Below, in pieces: positions 11,636 through 22,494 of a stretch of DNA of 60,000 nt (its first letter is position 1; each line of letters starts with the position of its first letter). This DNA comes from Polytrichum commune (Eukaryota > Streptophyta > Polytrichopsida > Polytrichales > Polytrichaceae). The stretch lies in the NCBI GenBank assembly GCA_950295325.1, contig OX485804.1, positions 8,682,001-8,742,000 of the forward strand. The letters are read 5' to 3'. Position numbers and translations under genes: made by a program. The notes under the pieces are model-generated. The model worked only from the letters and a program-made list of their open reading frames with translations, searched no databases and was not told the DNA's origin.

Positions 11636-12236
11636 TAAATTAGTTATTACATTAATTATAGTAAATACATTATTTATATTAATTACTTATACTAGTAATT
11701 ACAATAATTAAAAACCTTTTGTAACACCTTTTGTAACACCTTTTGTTGTTAATAAATATGAGACACATGCTCAGGTGAAGGGAATAAGTTAAACGTGAAA
11801 TATATAAATCTGATGACAGAAAATTGACACAAATTTTGAATAATGTCCGAATTGACAAAAATTCATAGCTTTGAGCTGATTTTGTCACTTCGGACATTTT
11901 AATGTCACATTTTTATCAATTATACACCCATTTCCTTGTAGTGATAGCCTGCGTTGTCAGTCTGCTACAACTCCTATTGTGTCTTCCATACTAACCCGGG
12001 ATGCGTATGTATGGTCTGCCCTCTATTACTTGCAGACAAAGATTCTGGGTGCTCCCATGTGACGTCACATGTTGTTTCATTGTAATAGTATACCTTGTCT
12101 GCGCACATGATTTCAGTCCAATTTGTGACAAGAAGCACATGCACAAAATTTTCTACCTACTTCTATTGCAATCATATTGTTTTCTGCGTTTGACAATTGA
12201 CAGGATCACTAAAATATTTTTCTCATATTTCTTAAC

Positions 12237-12405
12237 CTGATTGTGCATCCATTATGCATTTCCATTCCTCTGCTAGACCTCCACTTAACGTCACTGTGGG
12301 AGGATCCCACTGCACTTCTCCACTTTCCATGTTATAAAAATATGTGGTCCCAGTGGAGGAGTCTGTTGCCATCCTCCACAACGTAATTTTCTCCACTCCT
12401 AACAT
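12237..12405 (-). CDS. WW-domain exon
   Basis: From 12405 the minus strand reads MLGVEKITLWRMATDSSTGT, then TYFYNMESGEVQWDPPTVTL, ending near AEEWKCIMDAQS before a donor-like CAG|GTTAAG at 12237/12236. The pattern W..(x)..G..YFYN..(x)..W.PP is a WW domain, a small fold that binds proline-rich peptides. The first Trp, the Tyr/Phe pair, the Asn and the final W-x-P-P are all present. The exon is open and in good condition. The host protein is unknown. The neighbouring minus-strand segment at 12684-12877 (LDTLSTVRKWVIHIVHLVTG) could be the preceding exon. Confidence 0.55.
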
Positions 12406-12683
12406 GCTTCACTTCGCCCTCAATACAGTGTTGCCTCCCAAACTGTGTGTTGTTTCCTTCACCCACTTCAATTCGAAATGACCAACATTTTCTTGAATTT
12501 CTAGCAATTGGTATAAGTACCATGAACCTGTAATAATGACAGCCTGTTCATAAATACGAAACCTGCGAACATGGAATCTCTCAATTGTATATTAAACCAA
12601 AAAGAAATAGTAGTATGCTCCAAAATGGAACCCTTGCAGCAACTTTATATGTGCTCATTTACTTGAGAAATGTTAAGACAATT

Positions 12684-12877
12684 TTGCTCACCCTGTATTT
12701 CGAGAACTTCACAGTCCCCGTTGCCTTCCGTTTGTCGCCAGTCACAAGGTGCACTATGTGAATAACCCATTTGCGAACTGTGCTAAGCGTATCCAACTTC
12801 TTTTGAGGCTCAACATTCCGTATTGTAGCCTCTTGATAATCCAATTTCAGATCATGCAGTTGTACTTGCACCTGCAA
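12684..12877 (-). CDS. exon-like segment upstream of the WW exon
   Basis: The minus strand reads VQVQLHDLKLDYQEATIRNV, then EPQKKLDTLSTVRKWVIHIV, and ends TGTVKFSKYR at a donor-like CAG|GTGAGC. An acceptor-like TTTGCAG precedes it. The composition is that of a real exon, but I recognise no domain. It lies 280 bp upstream (5') of the WW exon on the same strand. Confidence 0.35.
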
Positions 12878-13879
12878 ATGAAAGATAGAATACGCACCAC
12901 TTAATTGGACTGTTATACCCTAAATTGTAGAATAAACTTAGTTTCAATTGCTGGAACTTTGTGAACTCTTGTTCTACTGCCATGTCCCCAAACATGTCCA
13001 TTCCTTTTCAAATGGAGTAAAAAGGGATAATCTACGTGCACAATTATGTGTATTGTTGTAATTTCTCTTCAGTAAGCAATCACACATTGGAAAGCCTCTG
13101 CTTATACTTCATCTTAATTGTCTCTATTCTCAAAATCAAAAGAACAACCTTGTCCACAATTTTCGGAATGCAAAAATACAATCGTGTGTACATAGAGTGA
13201 AAAATACAGTTTTTTGAGCCCCCTTCATGTAATGTAAAAGACATTGGATGATAGAGAACTGCAGACACAGGTTACAAATAACATCCAAATAAAAACTCGT
13301 AGCAATATTTGAAAGACTTTTCATTATCAACTGCTTCCCGAATACATATGACTGACATAAGATTGCCACTACCAACAATGCAACACATGAATGCGCAAGA
13401 GTGAATTATTCCATGCAGGTAAGATCACAACTATGAAACAAACACATAGTGCGAGCAAAGAAGCAGGAATGGAGCAGATCGGTCCCTCGAAGAAGGAACA
13501 TGCATAATAGTTGGATGTCACAGTTAGACAACATCATAATCAACTGACCCTTTCAACCCAATTGTCAAGAAATGAAGGAATGAGCACGTCTTTCTCACGG
13601 CGAAATGCTGTGACTATTCGAAGGGTTCGTGTAGCTACCTCTGTGAACCAATTAACACAACACTCCATACTGGGATATACAAGTGCAATGCAAGCCAAAA
13701 TAACTTATTCACATCTTGCTTCCCATCTTGCTTCGCATTTTCTCTCTTTGTTATGAAACACATCCTATGGGTGACACACCAACGCGTAAAAACAAACAGC
13801 CCGACACTAGTTGAGATCCTAGTGTTTCCAAGTCCCACTGATTACATGTTGATATCTTTCGGTTTTTCTTTACTAATCC

Positions 13880-16400
13880 AAAGTGTATTCCATACATTCT
13901 TCTAAAATCTTGCACTCCACTCGGTTATTTTTCAAACTCAACATGTTCATATGTAATTAGCGGTCGATTCTCCACGTTCGTTGGTTAAGCAAATGAAGCT
14001 TTTGTCAAGGAAATAACAAGGAAATTGTATCCAATTCTAGATCCTCTTATTCACTATTGCATTCTTGCAGTTTCAACCCTAAACCTTAGAGGGCAAACAA
14101 AAAAAATATTGATAGTTTTAGATTTTCAGCTGGTGAAATTTTTGAAGCATTTTGTTCACGTGTGAAGACACTTGTGTGTCGTAATTTTAGGGGTGTATAA
14201 ATAAAATGATTTTTTAATAAAAAAATTCAACTTGTTCTAGTGCCATGGGATAAATAAAAAAATATTCTTTAGGACAATACAATGACTCCTATATATATGC
14301 TATTATAAGCAGCATGCTTAAACAAAAAGTTTGCAAGTTGAGAAATTTATTCACTACTAGAGAAAATAATCTATAACATATAATTGTCACAATTGAAATT
14401 TATGTTTCATATAATTATAGAGAAATATGATGTGGTACTGATATAATTTTTTATATAGGTGAAATGCCGCCAAATTGTACAACGGCAAGTTGGACACACT
14501 TTATTTGAGAGACAATTTAGAAAAATATAAATGAAAAACTTCTTAAAGTCCTTCCAGTCCTTGATCTACATTTGAAAGTAGTGATGCAAGGTATTTTGCC
14601 CCAAAATTTGTAAGCTCATTAGTTCTTTAGATCATGTTTTTACATTATTATGAATAATATGGTAGTTATCTTGATTGATTTGTGAAGTTTTGTTTTTCAT
14701 TATGGAAGATAAATATTGTGAGTACGATCAACCACGAAGCAAATTAATAAAGCCAAATTGGTTGGCTTCAAGGACTTTTTCAATATATTTGATATAAATA
14801 AATTAGTATTTGAAGATACAAATGAAAATTATATGAATAAATTTTGTAATTAGAAAAGTTGGTAGTGACTTTTTGTTTAACCCTATATCAATTGCGTGTA
14901 GAATAAATATCCAATATACAAAAATCCAAGGATTCCACATAAGAGGGGCATATTGAATTATTTGGCTATGAGATGGTTCTTCAACTTACTTTCCTCTTAA
15001 AACCTAAATATTTTTGCACTGAAACTCCTTAAGTCTTGGAATTTTATAATATATTCAAGTTTTTAGATTCTTGTTATAAGAAATTATAGGTGAATATTGT
15101 CTATTTGTTTTTATCCCATTTGCTTATAAAGTCATTTTTACATACATATGTAGTTAGACCCAAGTAAATTTTAGCGAATTCATTTTTTTGGCTCTCCGAT
15201 TTTCTTGAAAATAAGAGGTTGTATTCTAGAAATGATATATTACACTATTATGGAATTACAAAAATAGTTGTGTGACATAAAATTCACAGTATTTAACGGT
15301 GGTTGTTGTTGTTGTGTTAAGGTTCAAGATTTTGTGAGGACATTCAAAAACCAAAATAATATACTACCAATTATCATTGAAAAAATATGCAATATCGTGC
15401 AACATTTTATATTTAACTTTTCATATGTAAATCTTACAGTTAAGATTAATATGTGATAATTGTACTTGCATGTTGTATTGTAGTCATCCAATCAATAATC
15501 ATGATCTAGAGAATGAATTTTTTCTCCAAAAGAATTGATATTGTTTATGAGGTATTCAGGGAACTATTTAAATACTTATGAACTAGTTAACCTAAATTTT
15601 ACACATACCATTTGAATCCAATTGCATAATGATTGCCTAATATTACAAGAATATCAATGAAAAACGTGGATTGCACATAACCAATATTATCATTATGGAT
15701 GTAATGTTGTGAAAGTATGAGAAACAAACATGTCCAATTAATGAAAAAATTGATACTAAACAAGTCACAATCAACATTGAATTTATTTAATGTCCGAAAT
15801 GCAAATGAGTAACCTTTATAAAAATAAAAAATTGATATATGAATATTATATTGTTCCCTTGATATAGAGGTATTTTTTACCATTTATAAAGTCCTACAAA
15901 CGCATTTCAAACATATTGCATACTCATTGCAAAACCAATATGAAGGTGGGTACGATATATGAATGTCTTCTCTATTAGCAATGGTTTTAAACAAAGGCAC
16001 AACACATTTAAACGCCACTTTTGGTCATGGTATATAAACAAACTAATAATGTATTTGCACTATACTTGTAAGAGTTTTGCAATGCTTTTGAGAACTTAAG
16101 ACCAATATAAGGATTTCCAACGCCCACAAAACCATTGCAAAAATGTTACAAGCTTGTTATAATTATGATGTAATCTATAATCCTAGGTATTAGTGAAAGT
16201 AGCCTAGTTTAGTAGGCCTAATCCACTGTAATTACCTTCAAAGGTCTCATCATTGAAATTTATGTGGAAATGGTTTTTGCTGTTCTTGATGTTGTGGCAT
16301 TCACACTACCCAGAACATCATATCTACAAACAATATGCTATTTAGACAACAAGTTTAATGCAGACTTCTCTGTATTAAATAATTACATTGAGTGGTGCCA
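13880..16400. other. 2.5 kb of AT-rich sequence, no gene seen
   Basis: All frames are short, and no tandem repeats or transposon ends stand out. If the minus-strand exons on either side belong together, this would be intron. Confidence 0.5.
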
Positions 16401-16429
16401 AATTTTTCTTGTGCATTCTGTAATATTAA

Positions 16430-17700
16430 GATAATGTTGTTATACACTGTGTTGTAACTTTCTTTTCAGAAGTGGAAGGTGATCCACTCATCTTCTGTTT
16501 GAAGCTAGACGAGGCGGAAATCATACATGGACACAAACTAGAGCGAGTTTCAATTACACTAATGAACCATGCGCTCAATCCAACCATCAAGCTAGGTTCA
16601 AAAGATAATGGAGCTCGCCTATTTCCCAAACACTTTATGATATCATCCCCAATTGTCACTTTTGTGTCGCAACCACAATCCATGAGAGACGACAACAACT
16701 TTTCCGAAACATCTTTGAACACAAAGAGTGTCGTTGTTCTGTGAATGTTGGAGGCATCTGAAACGAAATGAACAAGCACGTGAATTGGCATCCACCATTG
16801 CAGATGCGTCTGCTTGCTACCTGTACTGGGTCTCATCGACTGGAGAAATGCAGTGCGCATACGAGCCCGAAATTACTCTGTGGTATCCATACCCGGCAGA
16901 GCCCACGAAGGATCATGGAAGGAAGGTAGAGGAATAGATTCCAAACTACCATATCGTTCTTGCCCTACTCGTGCGTTATAAAAGAACAAACTACCCTCCA
17001 AGAGTTCCTTGTGTGTGTGCGGGCACGTCGACCTGCCTCACCAATATCCGCATGGACAACGTTGATTGGACCAGTTATGCTCTTAGCATCAACCTAGACC
17101 TCATAACATGAAGGATACAAATATGTCAAACAAAACAAATAAACGAAAATGAAAGATTGAAGAGTCTAAGAACAAACTAACATCGAATCGCACATAGAAC
17201 AGGGATCAAAGAGTACTTACAATTGCAATCACATTGTGCTATACGAAGAGTTGAGTTCAAATCCAATTGCCTCATCAAATATGCATGTTGAACTCGCACT
17301 TCAATGACGACCGATAAGCCTGGTTTCACAAGAAACTGCAAGATTCGCGCGTTGTAGTCACCGTCATAACTACTATTTTTGTACTTCTTAGCATCCCGTG
17401 CATGGTCGCCATATTTTCCAGGCATTAAAATCGGCCATGAGCGTACATCATACTTGTGCGGTATTCACTCTCCATCATTGTCTCTCACAGTGTATAGCAC
17501 AACAGCCTGAATAGATGATCTTGGTCTCATCTTTCAAGGTTTTGTGTACAAAAAAAGAATCGCTTGCAAACAGATCGCTTGCAGAACTCTCACAGAGCTC
17601 ACAGAGACAATAATCAAGGCATTGATGACAAATTCCAAATTCGAGTATCATGAAACCTCAATATCGCCTTGTTTACGTCAACTACTTCATAGTTGACAAT
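16430..17700. other. open segments on both strands, strand unresolved
   Basis: On the plus strand a polypyrimidine-AG (CTTTCTTTTCAG) at 16470 is followed by GDPLIFCLKLDEAEIIHGHK and, to about 16937, ASTIADASACYLYWVSSTGE. Near 17700 MESVYKQLRRQASPAPFELP is also open. On the minus strand 16990-17100 reads DAKSITGPINVVHADIGEAG, and 17200-17425 reads MPGKYGDHARDAKKYKNSSY with ARILQFLVKPGLSVVIEVRV. Both strands cannot be exonic in one gene. I cannot decide without homology, so no single CDS is called. Confidence 0.25.
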
Positions 17701-17919
17701 GGAATCTGTCTACAAGCAGCTCAGACGGCAAGCTTCACCAGCTCCATTTGAACTTCCACCTACGTGGAAACCTTGCCAGATCTTTGAATAAGAATCAGGT
17801 TTGTCAACAGAGTCTCAAATGACAAATATTACAGGAGCCACATGACTGATCCAAAAAGACTACAACAAAACGAAACCTCCAAGAAGCAAATACCGGAGTT
17901 CCTCCAAAACTTCAAATCA

Positions 17920-18143
17920 ACATGGGGAGAACCGGCTGCTAGTCCCAGATGAACAGGTTGAGTTTGAGAAAATAACCGGTTGAAGTTCAAGACTTCAGGA
18001 AAATTTACTGATCATTTTAGAGGAATTTATTGAATATACCCCAATTCAATAAAGAAAAACCGAAAGATGTCAACATGTAACCGGTTGGACTTGGAAACAC
18101 TGAGATGTCGACCAATTATGTCCTGAAATTTCCCCGGACACTG
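17920..18143 (+). repeat. dispersed repeat, copy 2 (direct copy at 6001)
   Basis: This is the second copy of the roughly 223-bp repeat at 6001-6222, same orientation. It begins with a GGGGAGAACCGGC block and ends TTTCCCCGGACACTG. It shows small indels and scattered substitutions against copy 1. Confidence 0.65.
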
Positions 18144-18352
18144 CTGCATGCACTCTCCAACCAAGACAACAAACTCTCATCATAAGACACATTTACTTAT
18201 AGATAAGCATAAAACCCGGTGAAAGAAAACAATAGATTCAAGCGCACATTCAATTGGCAATATCTACCGGAGTTCGGAGGCGATATATAGCTGAATTACT
18301 ACGTTCCTTCCAGCTCTGAAGCCAAATGAAACACAGAGCTTCTTGCCTTCCA

Positions 18353-18586
18353 CTAATTTTTCCAGGAAGCTGAAAGTTGTTCCGTCAGCATTTTGATGAC
18401 AAGACATGTGCTAATTTTCCATTCACTCTCTGCAGCGGGAAATCTCTCTGTAACGATGCGGCCTTGTGTGTGACCAAAGTTGTAATTCTCAAACACATGC
18501 ACATGACAATTATCATTAGCTAGACACCTCATTGGTTCTTTGTTGTCAATCTTAGTGGCCTCAATGCTAGGCTCTACAATAATCAT
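18353..18586 (-). CDS. unrecognised exon-like open frame
   Basis: A 77-codon minus-strand frame reads MIIVEPSIEATKIDNKEPMR, then HVHVFENYNFGHTQGRIVTE, RFPAAESEWKISTCL. The composition looks like a globular beta-rich domain, but no family is recognised. It is the most upstream minus-strand piece of the 7.3-18.6 kb cluster. Confidence 0.25.
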   Translation of the reverse strand: MIIVEPSIEATKIDNKEPMRCLANDNCHVHVFENYNFGHTQGRIVTERFPAAESEWKISTCLVIKMLTEQLSASWKN

Positions 18587-18619
18587 TATGGGTTGGGCAG
18601 GTGAAAATTAGTGAAGACA

Positions 18620-19379
18620 CGTGCATCCCTCTTTTGGGTCCATTCCACTCTTCATGTTGTATATGAGAAGTTTATAGATAAAAACAAATGTATATGTACT
18701 AATGACATGCTAGTAAATGGATTCGTGTATTTACATTCATCTTTTCAATTTAAAGTGATAAAGACCTCTACGAAATATACAAAATACAATTCGTGAAATT
18801 AATAGGCCTTTATTAGACATAAGTTCATTTTTATTTTCCAATGAGAACGTCATTTGATGTTTTTTCATCCATAGCAACAATTGTATCAAACAAACAAAGA
18901 CAAGAGCACAATCAATTAGCCACCATCTGGAGGAAAAACGTTAAGGAGGTCCATTAGCGTTCCAAGAGCCTCTAGTTTGTAAAAATTTAGAACCCAAATG
19001 CAAACCATGACGAGAGCATACATGGTAGTCTTTAAGGACTATGACCATTTAAGTTTTGAAACAAGACTAAGACATTTGAACAAGCTGTAGATCTCCTTCA
19101 ATCATTGATCAATCTGAGGTTCACAATCTAGACCCTAACCCTTTATTCAATAATGCACTTCACACTCAAAGCTTCCCAATCTAGTTCTCCTTGCTCAGTC
19201 ATGTTGCAACGATCCTACAGATCACCCCCATGTGCCAAAACTACCCCTAGTACAACCCACATAAGCAAAGTAAGAATCCATAGTCTAATGTGAAGAGGGT
19301 CTCAACAAATTGTTTAGTGATTCAATTGATCAAGGAAAACTAGATTGGGAAGCTTTGGGTCATGTTGGGGGATATAACA
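18620..19379. other. spacer with a 28-bp inverted repeat
   Basis: No gene is seen. A 27-28 bp inverted repeat with one mismatch, centred on CTTCCCAATCTAG, lies at 19158-19185 and 19330-19357. It does not extend inward or outward, and I see no target duplication. Confidence 0.5.
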
Positions 19380-21060
19380 ATGTAAAAAACCTCCCAAAAA
19401 ACAAAGCAAACAACTTATGACATCACCAACCATCATCAAACAAAAAATCCACGTCCTTAATACCATTATTGAACTAGGCATAGCTTATGCCTATTGTGCA
19501 GTCCCTTCTCCAAACCCAATATCCGGAAGCTAGACAAAGTCCTTAGCAAACTCACCAAAGATATATGCAACATCCCCAAAAACACAACCAACTTTCTTAC
19601 CCACCTCTCCATTGATGACTTTGGCATTAACACAACATCCCTATTACCATATTACATACAATGCATAGGCAAAACAATTAGTATTTGCACTCAATGACTT
19701 AGGACAATTAGAGCTAATATACCAAGGATTAGCCAAGCTTCTAAATATGAAGGATCGCAACGCCTCCCCAAACTATGCTACCAAGCATGCTCAAGATCAC
19801 CCGCACCATGTTCTTGCTAGAAAGAGAATGAGAAATATTTGTAGATAACATTGCATTTGACCATAATCTATTCCTACTCCACAAATTTACACAAGATACC
19901 TACAATTTTTCCCAGTCCAAAGACCGGCGATTCATCAGACCCCCCCCCCCCCCTTAACCCTAAATATTATAGAATGCAACTCATACAAAGACATTCATGC
20001 CACTCAACCCACTATCCAAATCCAAAGTTACGACGTGTACATATTTAACTACACATGGACATACATTACATCCATCCTACTCACCATACTCCGGTGGATG
20101 TGGGAGAGGTTCAAACAAAACATAACTCACCATATGACCAACTTCCTCCAACCAACCAACCTAAACACAACTCACAAAATACAACTCGCCACAAAACCGC
20201 GGCCTAATTTTTGGCTCATCTGGATTAACAAAATCCTCTCAATGGATGGGTGTTGGCATAGCCCATCTAACATACTTAAAATCCACCAAAAAAATTGTCC
20301 ATAGGGCAAGAATGTTCGCCAAAGAAGACCCATAATCATATGTAAGCACAAAGTCCATGATAGCCTAGAAACAGACAAAGATGTGCATGAAATCCTAACC
20401 ATCCCTCCAAATACCATAGAATACAACCTTGCAACCGAATGGCCCACTTACCTAGATAGATAGATAGAAACTCCAACCCCTTCCAAGCAAGGGGCCGGCG
20501 TGAATAAAGTGTCCGTTCGTAATGCCAATGACCCGATGCCAAGGACCCCCCACCATAGTTGGGTGGACTAAGGTGGTGAGCACCATGCCGGCATGGGGAA
20601 TAGAACCCACAACCTCCTCATTGGGGGCCATGAGCCCTAACCACCAAGCCAAGGCCCGTGGTGCCTCCCACATATGTACATCACACACGAAACTTGATAC
20701 ACATCAATAATATGCCTCCACAATCGAATACCAACAAATAACGTAAAACACCCCCGTAGACAACCACACCCTTGTCCCCCAAACCCATCAAACACAATAT
20801 GACTTGTAGAATTCACCTACTGCCACTACATATTCCCCAATATTGTCATTAGAGAAAAATCCAACAAACACGACCCCTCCATCCATATACGGTGGATTGG
20901 AAAGTTAACCCCCTTTATCACCATCACAACACGGGTGCGCAAAATCGTTCATTAACAATCACCACATGTTTTAGATAAAGTCCAAATACCTCCCCCCCAC
21001 ACACACACAAATTTTTATTTTATTTTTTAAAATTAGAAAAAATAGAAACTCGCAAAAGAC
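19380..21060 (+). pseudogene. LINE ORF2, 3' portion (C-terminal of reverse transcriptase and tail)
   Basis: The plus strand encodes the region after the reverse transcriptase palm in LINE ORF2 proteins: KQKIHVLNTIIELGIAYAYC, IRKLDKVLSKLTKDICNIPK, NFLTHLSIDDFGINTTSLLP. After a frame change it reads ALNDLGQLELIYQGLAKLLN. The 'LDK..K.....P......L....GIG..SL' pattern and the following 'ALND.G.L' helix are typical of the thumb/connection region of non-LTR retrotransposons. Later pieces (FWLIWINKILSMDGCW near 20210; HIRWIGKLTPFITITTRVRK near 20890) fit a long C-terminal domain. Frameshifts and stops are present, the catalytic palm motif is absent, and a SINE interrupts it at about 20451-20670. The plus strand is rich in A and C and poor in G, which sets it off from its surroundings. 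Confidence 0.65.
20451..20670 (-). mobile_element. tRNA-derived SINE with TATC tail, inside the LINE
   Basis: Read on the minus strand from about 20670, an A-box-like TTGGCTTGGTGGTTAGGGC is followed by the B-box-like GTGGGTTCTATTCCCC (20595-20610), then a roughly 140-bp body and a 3' end of TATC repeats (plus strand GATAGATAGATAGA, 20453-20466). The box spacing is that of a polymerase III promoter. The head differs from the SINE at 10850-11049, so it is probably a different family. Confidence 0.72.
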
Positions 21061-22365
21061 ATCCACCAAAGCGCCGTCAAAATTACACCTCACACACCTA
21101 CCTCGTCCTAAACAAACAAAAACTCGACAACAACCAACCCACCTCCCTCCACGAACTCAAACACGAACACCAATCGCACCCAACGATCGCAACGCTCCCG
21201 TTCCCCTTGAAAATTGTAAGCTGCCCGATCCAACATGACAAGGCAAAGGAAGGAAGGAAGGAACGGGCTCCCATTCATGTCGGCACATACACATAGGCAC
21301 CCATGTGTGTGTTATATATTCATTGATTGTGCATGTTCATCATGATCGACCCCATTAATTGCCTTTGGCGACGCGAGGACGGTGGCAGCTAGGGAGGGTG
21401 TCATATGACACTTGATGCACTCTCTAGCAAGGGACATGGCAGCCTTGCTCGCTTGCACGGCTGCTAAATAACATGGCACAACACCACCGATTGATTTTCA
21501 ATGCGGCCCAACTAGGTTAAATCCGAGAGATGCCATGGGTTTAATTAGTGCACACACATGACCCATTACCTGGGTAAGATTGGTGGGGGCCAGCCAGATC
21601 TTGCCCAATATGGGTAGGCGTCCAGACAGGCAGGCGGCTCCCCTAGCCGCCCGGAAACATGTGACTGGAGCAAGGCGCACTAGTGTAGTGTAGTGTAGTC
21701 TAGCTAGCTAGACTAGTGCGGCGGAGTCTGGATCTGGAGGTCCTTTCGCCTCCCTGCACCAGTTGACCATCTGTTGCGGCGGTGACGAGGAGAGGGGAGG
21801 GGAGGGGAGGAGGTTCAAAAGGTTCACGCCCGGACAGATTGAGGAATGAATGAACCTGTGCACAGCGGTAACGATCAAGTTTTCACTATGGAGTTATCCA
21901 ACCGCATAGCTTGTGGGGGTGTCTGACATGCGGCGTAATTTGATCAGGGTGCTCTCGTTGGAGCATTTCTTCCGTCCCCATGTCGACACACTTGATCACT
22001 TGTAATTCCCGGGCGTGCGAACACTGAGGTGCTTGAGAAGCGGAAGGCCATTGTGATGATTGCGCTAATTTGCGGGTGATCAGCCATGGTACCGGGGAAT
22101 GCTTCACTTGTGTCATGACGTTGATCGATCCCTTCGTTTTGCTTCCTTTCCAGTGAATCTTATTGACATGGGACTAGCGGGGTACTAAGTGGTAAGGATA
22201 AATTTTTGAGTTGGGAATAATTGAACAACATATCTGCTGATAGTGCCTGACATGTGGTGTAGTCTGATCAGGATACTGTTGGGAGAGTATATATATATGT
22301 GTATGTTTCATAATCACGTCGACGCACTCGATCACTAATTCTGGAACGGGCCTGCGAAGAGTTGA

Positions 22366-22494
22366 ATGGCTGAGGAGACACCGACGCTCCTGGCGGCTCA
22401 CACTGTGCGCATAGTGGGCACGGGGCAGGAGCTGGTGGTCCTGCGTCATGGGTTCGGCACGGACCAGTCGGTGTGGAAACATGTGCTTCCATAG
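22366..22494 (+). pseudogene. truncated KAI2-like 5' duplicate (42 codons)
   Basis: This copies the first 42 codons of the gene at 24613, together with about 500 bp of its upstream sequence. It begins [20 protein letters not shown] and runs to HVLP, then a TAG at 22492 where the real gene continues with HLVD. Only two amino-acid changes are seen (Asn13 to Thr, Ser27 to Arg). Identity with the intact copy is therefore very high and the duplication recent. The duplicated block spans about 21865-22494 and 24124-24738. No further KAI2 exon follows, so it cannot make the enzyme. It could still be transcribed, because its TATA-like TATATATAT at about 22288-22297 is retained. Confidence 0.9.

Larger units (their letters stand above)
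10609..11943. mobile_element. non-autonomous CACTA (En/Spm) element with ATA duplication
   Basis: The termini are CACTACAAGA on the left and CCTTGTAGTG on the right, the classic plant CACTA ends. They are flanked by the 3-bp direct repeat ATA (10606-10608 and 11944-11946). Subterminal zones share short motifs of the type TTGACAAAAAT, TGTCAATT and TTTTGTCA in both orientations, as expected for transposase-binding repeats. The 1,335-bp interior has no transposase. It contains a tRNA-derived SINE (about 10850-11049) and a minisatellite (11280-11635). Confidence 0.88.
7320..18586 (-). other. candidate multi-exon gene or gene remnant on the minus strand
   Basis: Exon-like segments with sensible protein composition and nearby AG/GT signals are scattered over 11 kb on the minus strand. 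Their approximate positions are 18353-18586, 17200-17425, 12684-12877, 12237-12405, 9796-10140, 9300-9430, 8320-8806 and 7665-7955. Two carry recognisable motifs: a WW domain (12237-12405) and a MORC-like block entering a CW zinc finger (7665-7955). The gaps hold a CACTA element, a SINE, a minisatellite and plain AT-rich DNA, as large plant introns do. Some segments near 16.4-17.7 kb are open on the plus strand instead. I cannot join the exons reliably, nor say whether this is one gene, two, or debris. Confidence 0.35.

Noticed and set aside
6001-18143. The direct repeats at 6001-6222 and 17920-18143 as the LTRs of a 12-kb retrotransposon
   Set aside because: No gag, protease, reverse transcriptase or integrase motif lies between them, there is no TG..CA end structure, and a third partial copy occurs near 1770.
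19158-19357. 28-bp inverted repeat as the ends of a 200-bp MITE
   Set aside because: No target duplication flanks it and the pairing stops abruptly on both sides.
20635-20651. Functional tRNA genes at the two A/B-box sites (here and near 11026)
   Set aside because: The segments do not form a cloverleaf with an acceptor stem; they continue into non-tRNA bodies, as SINEs do.
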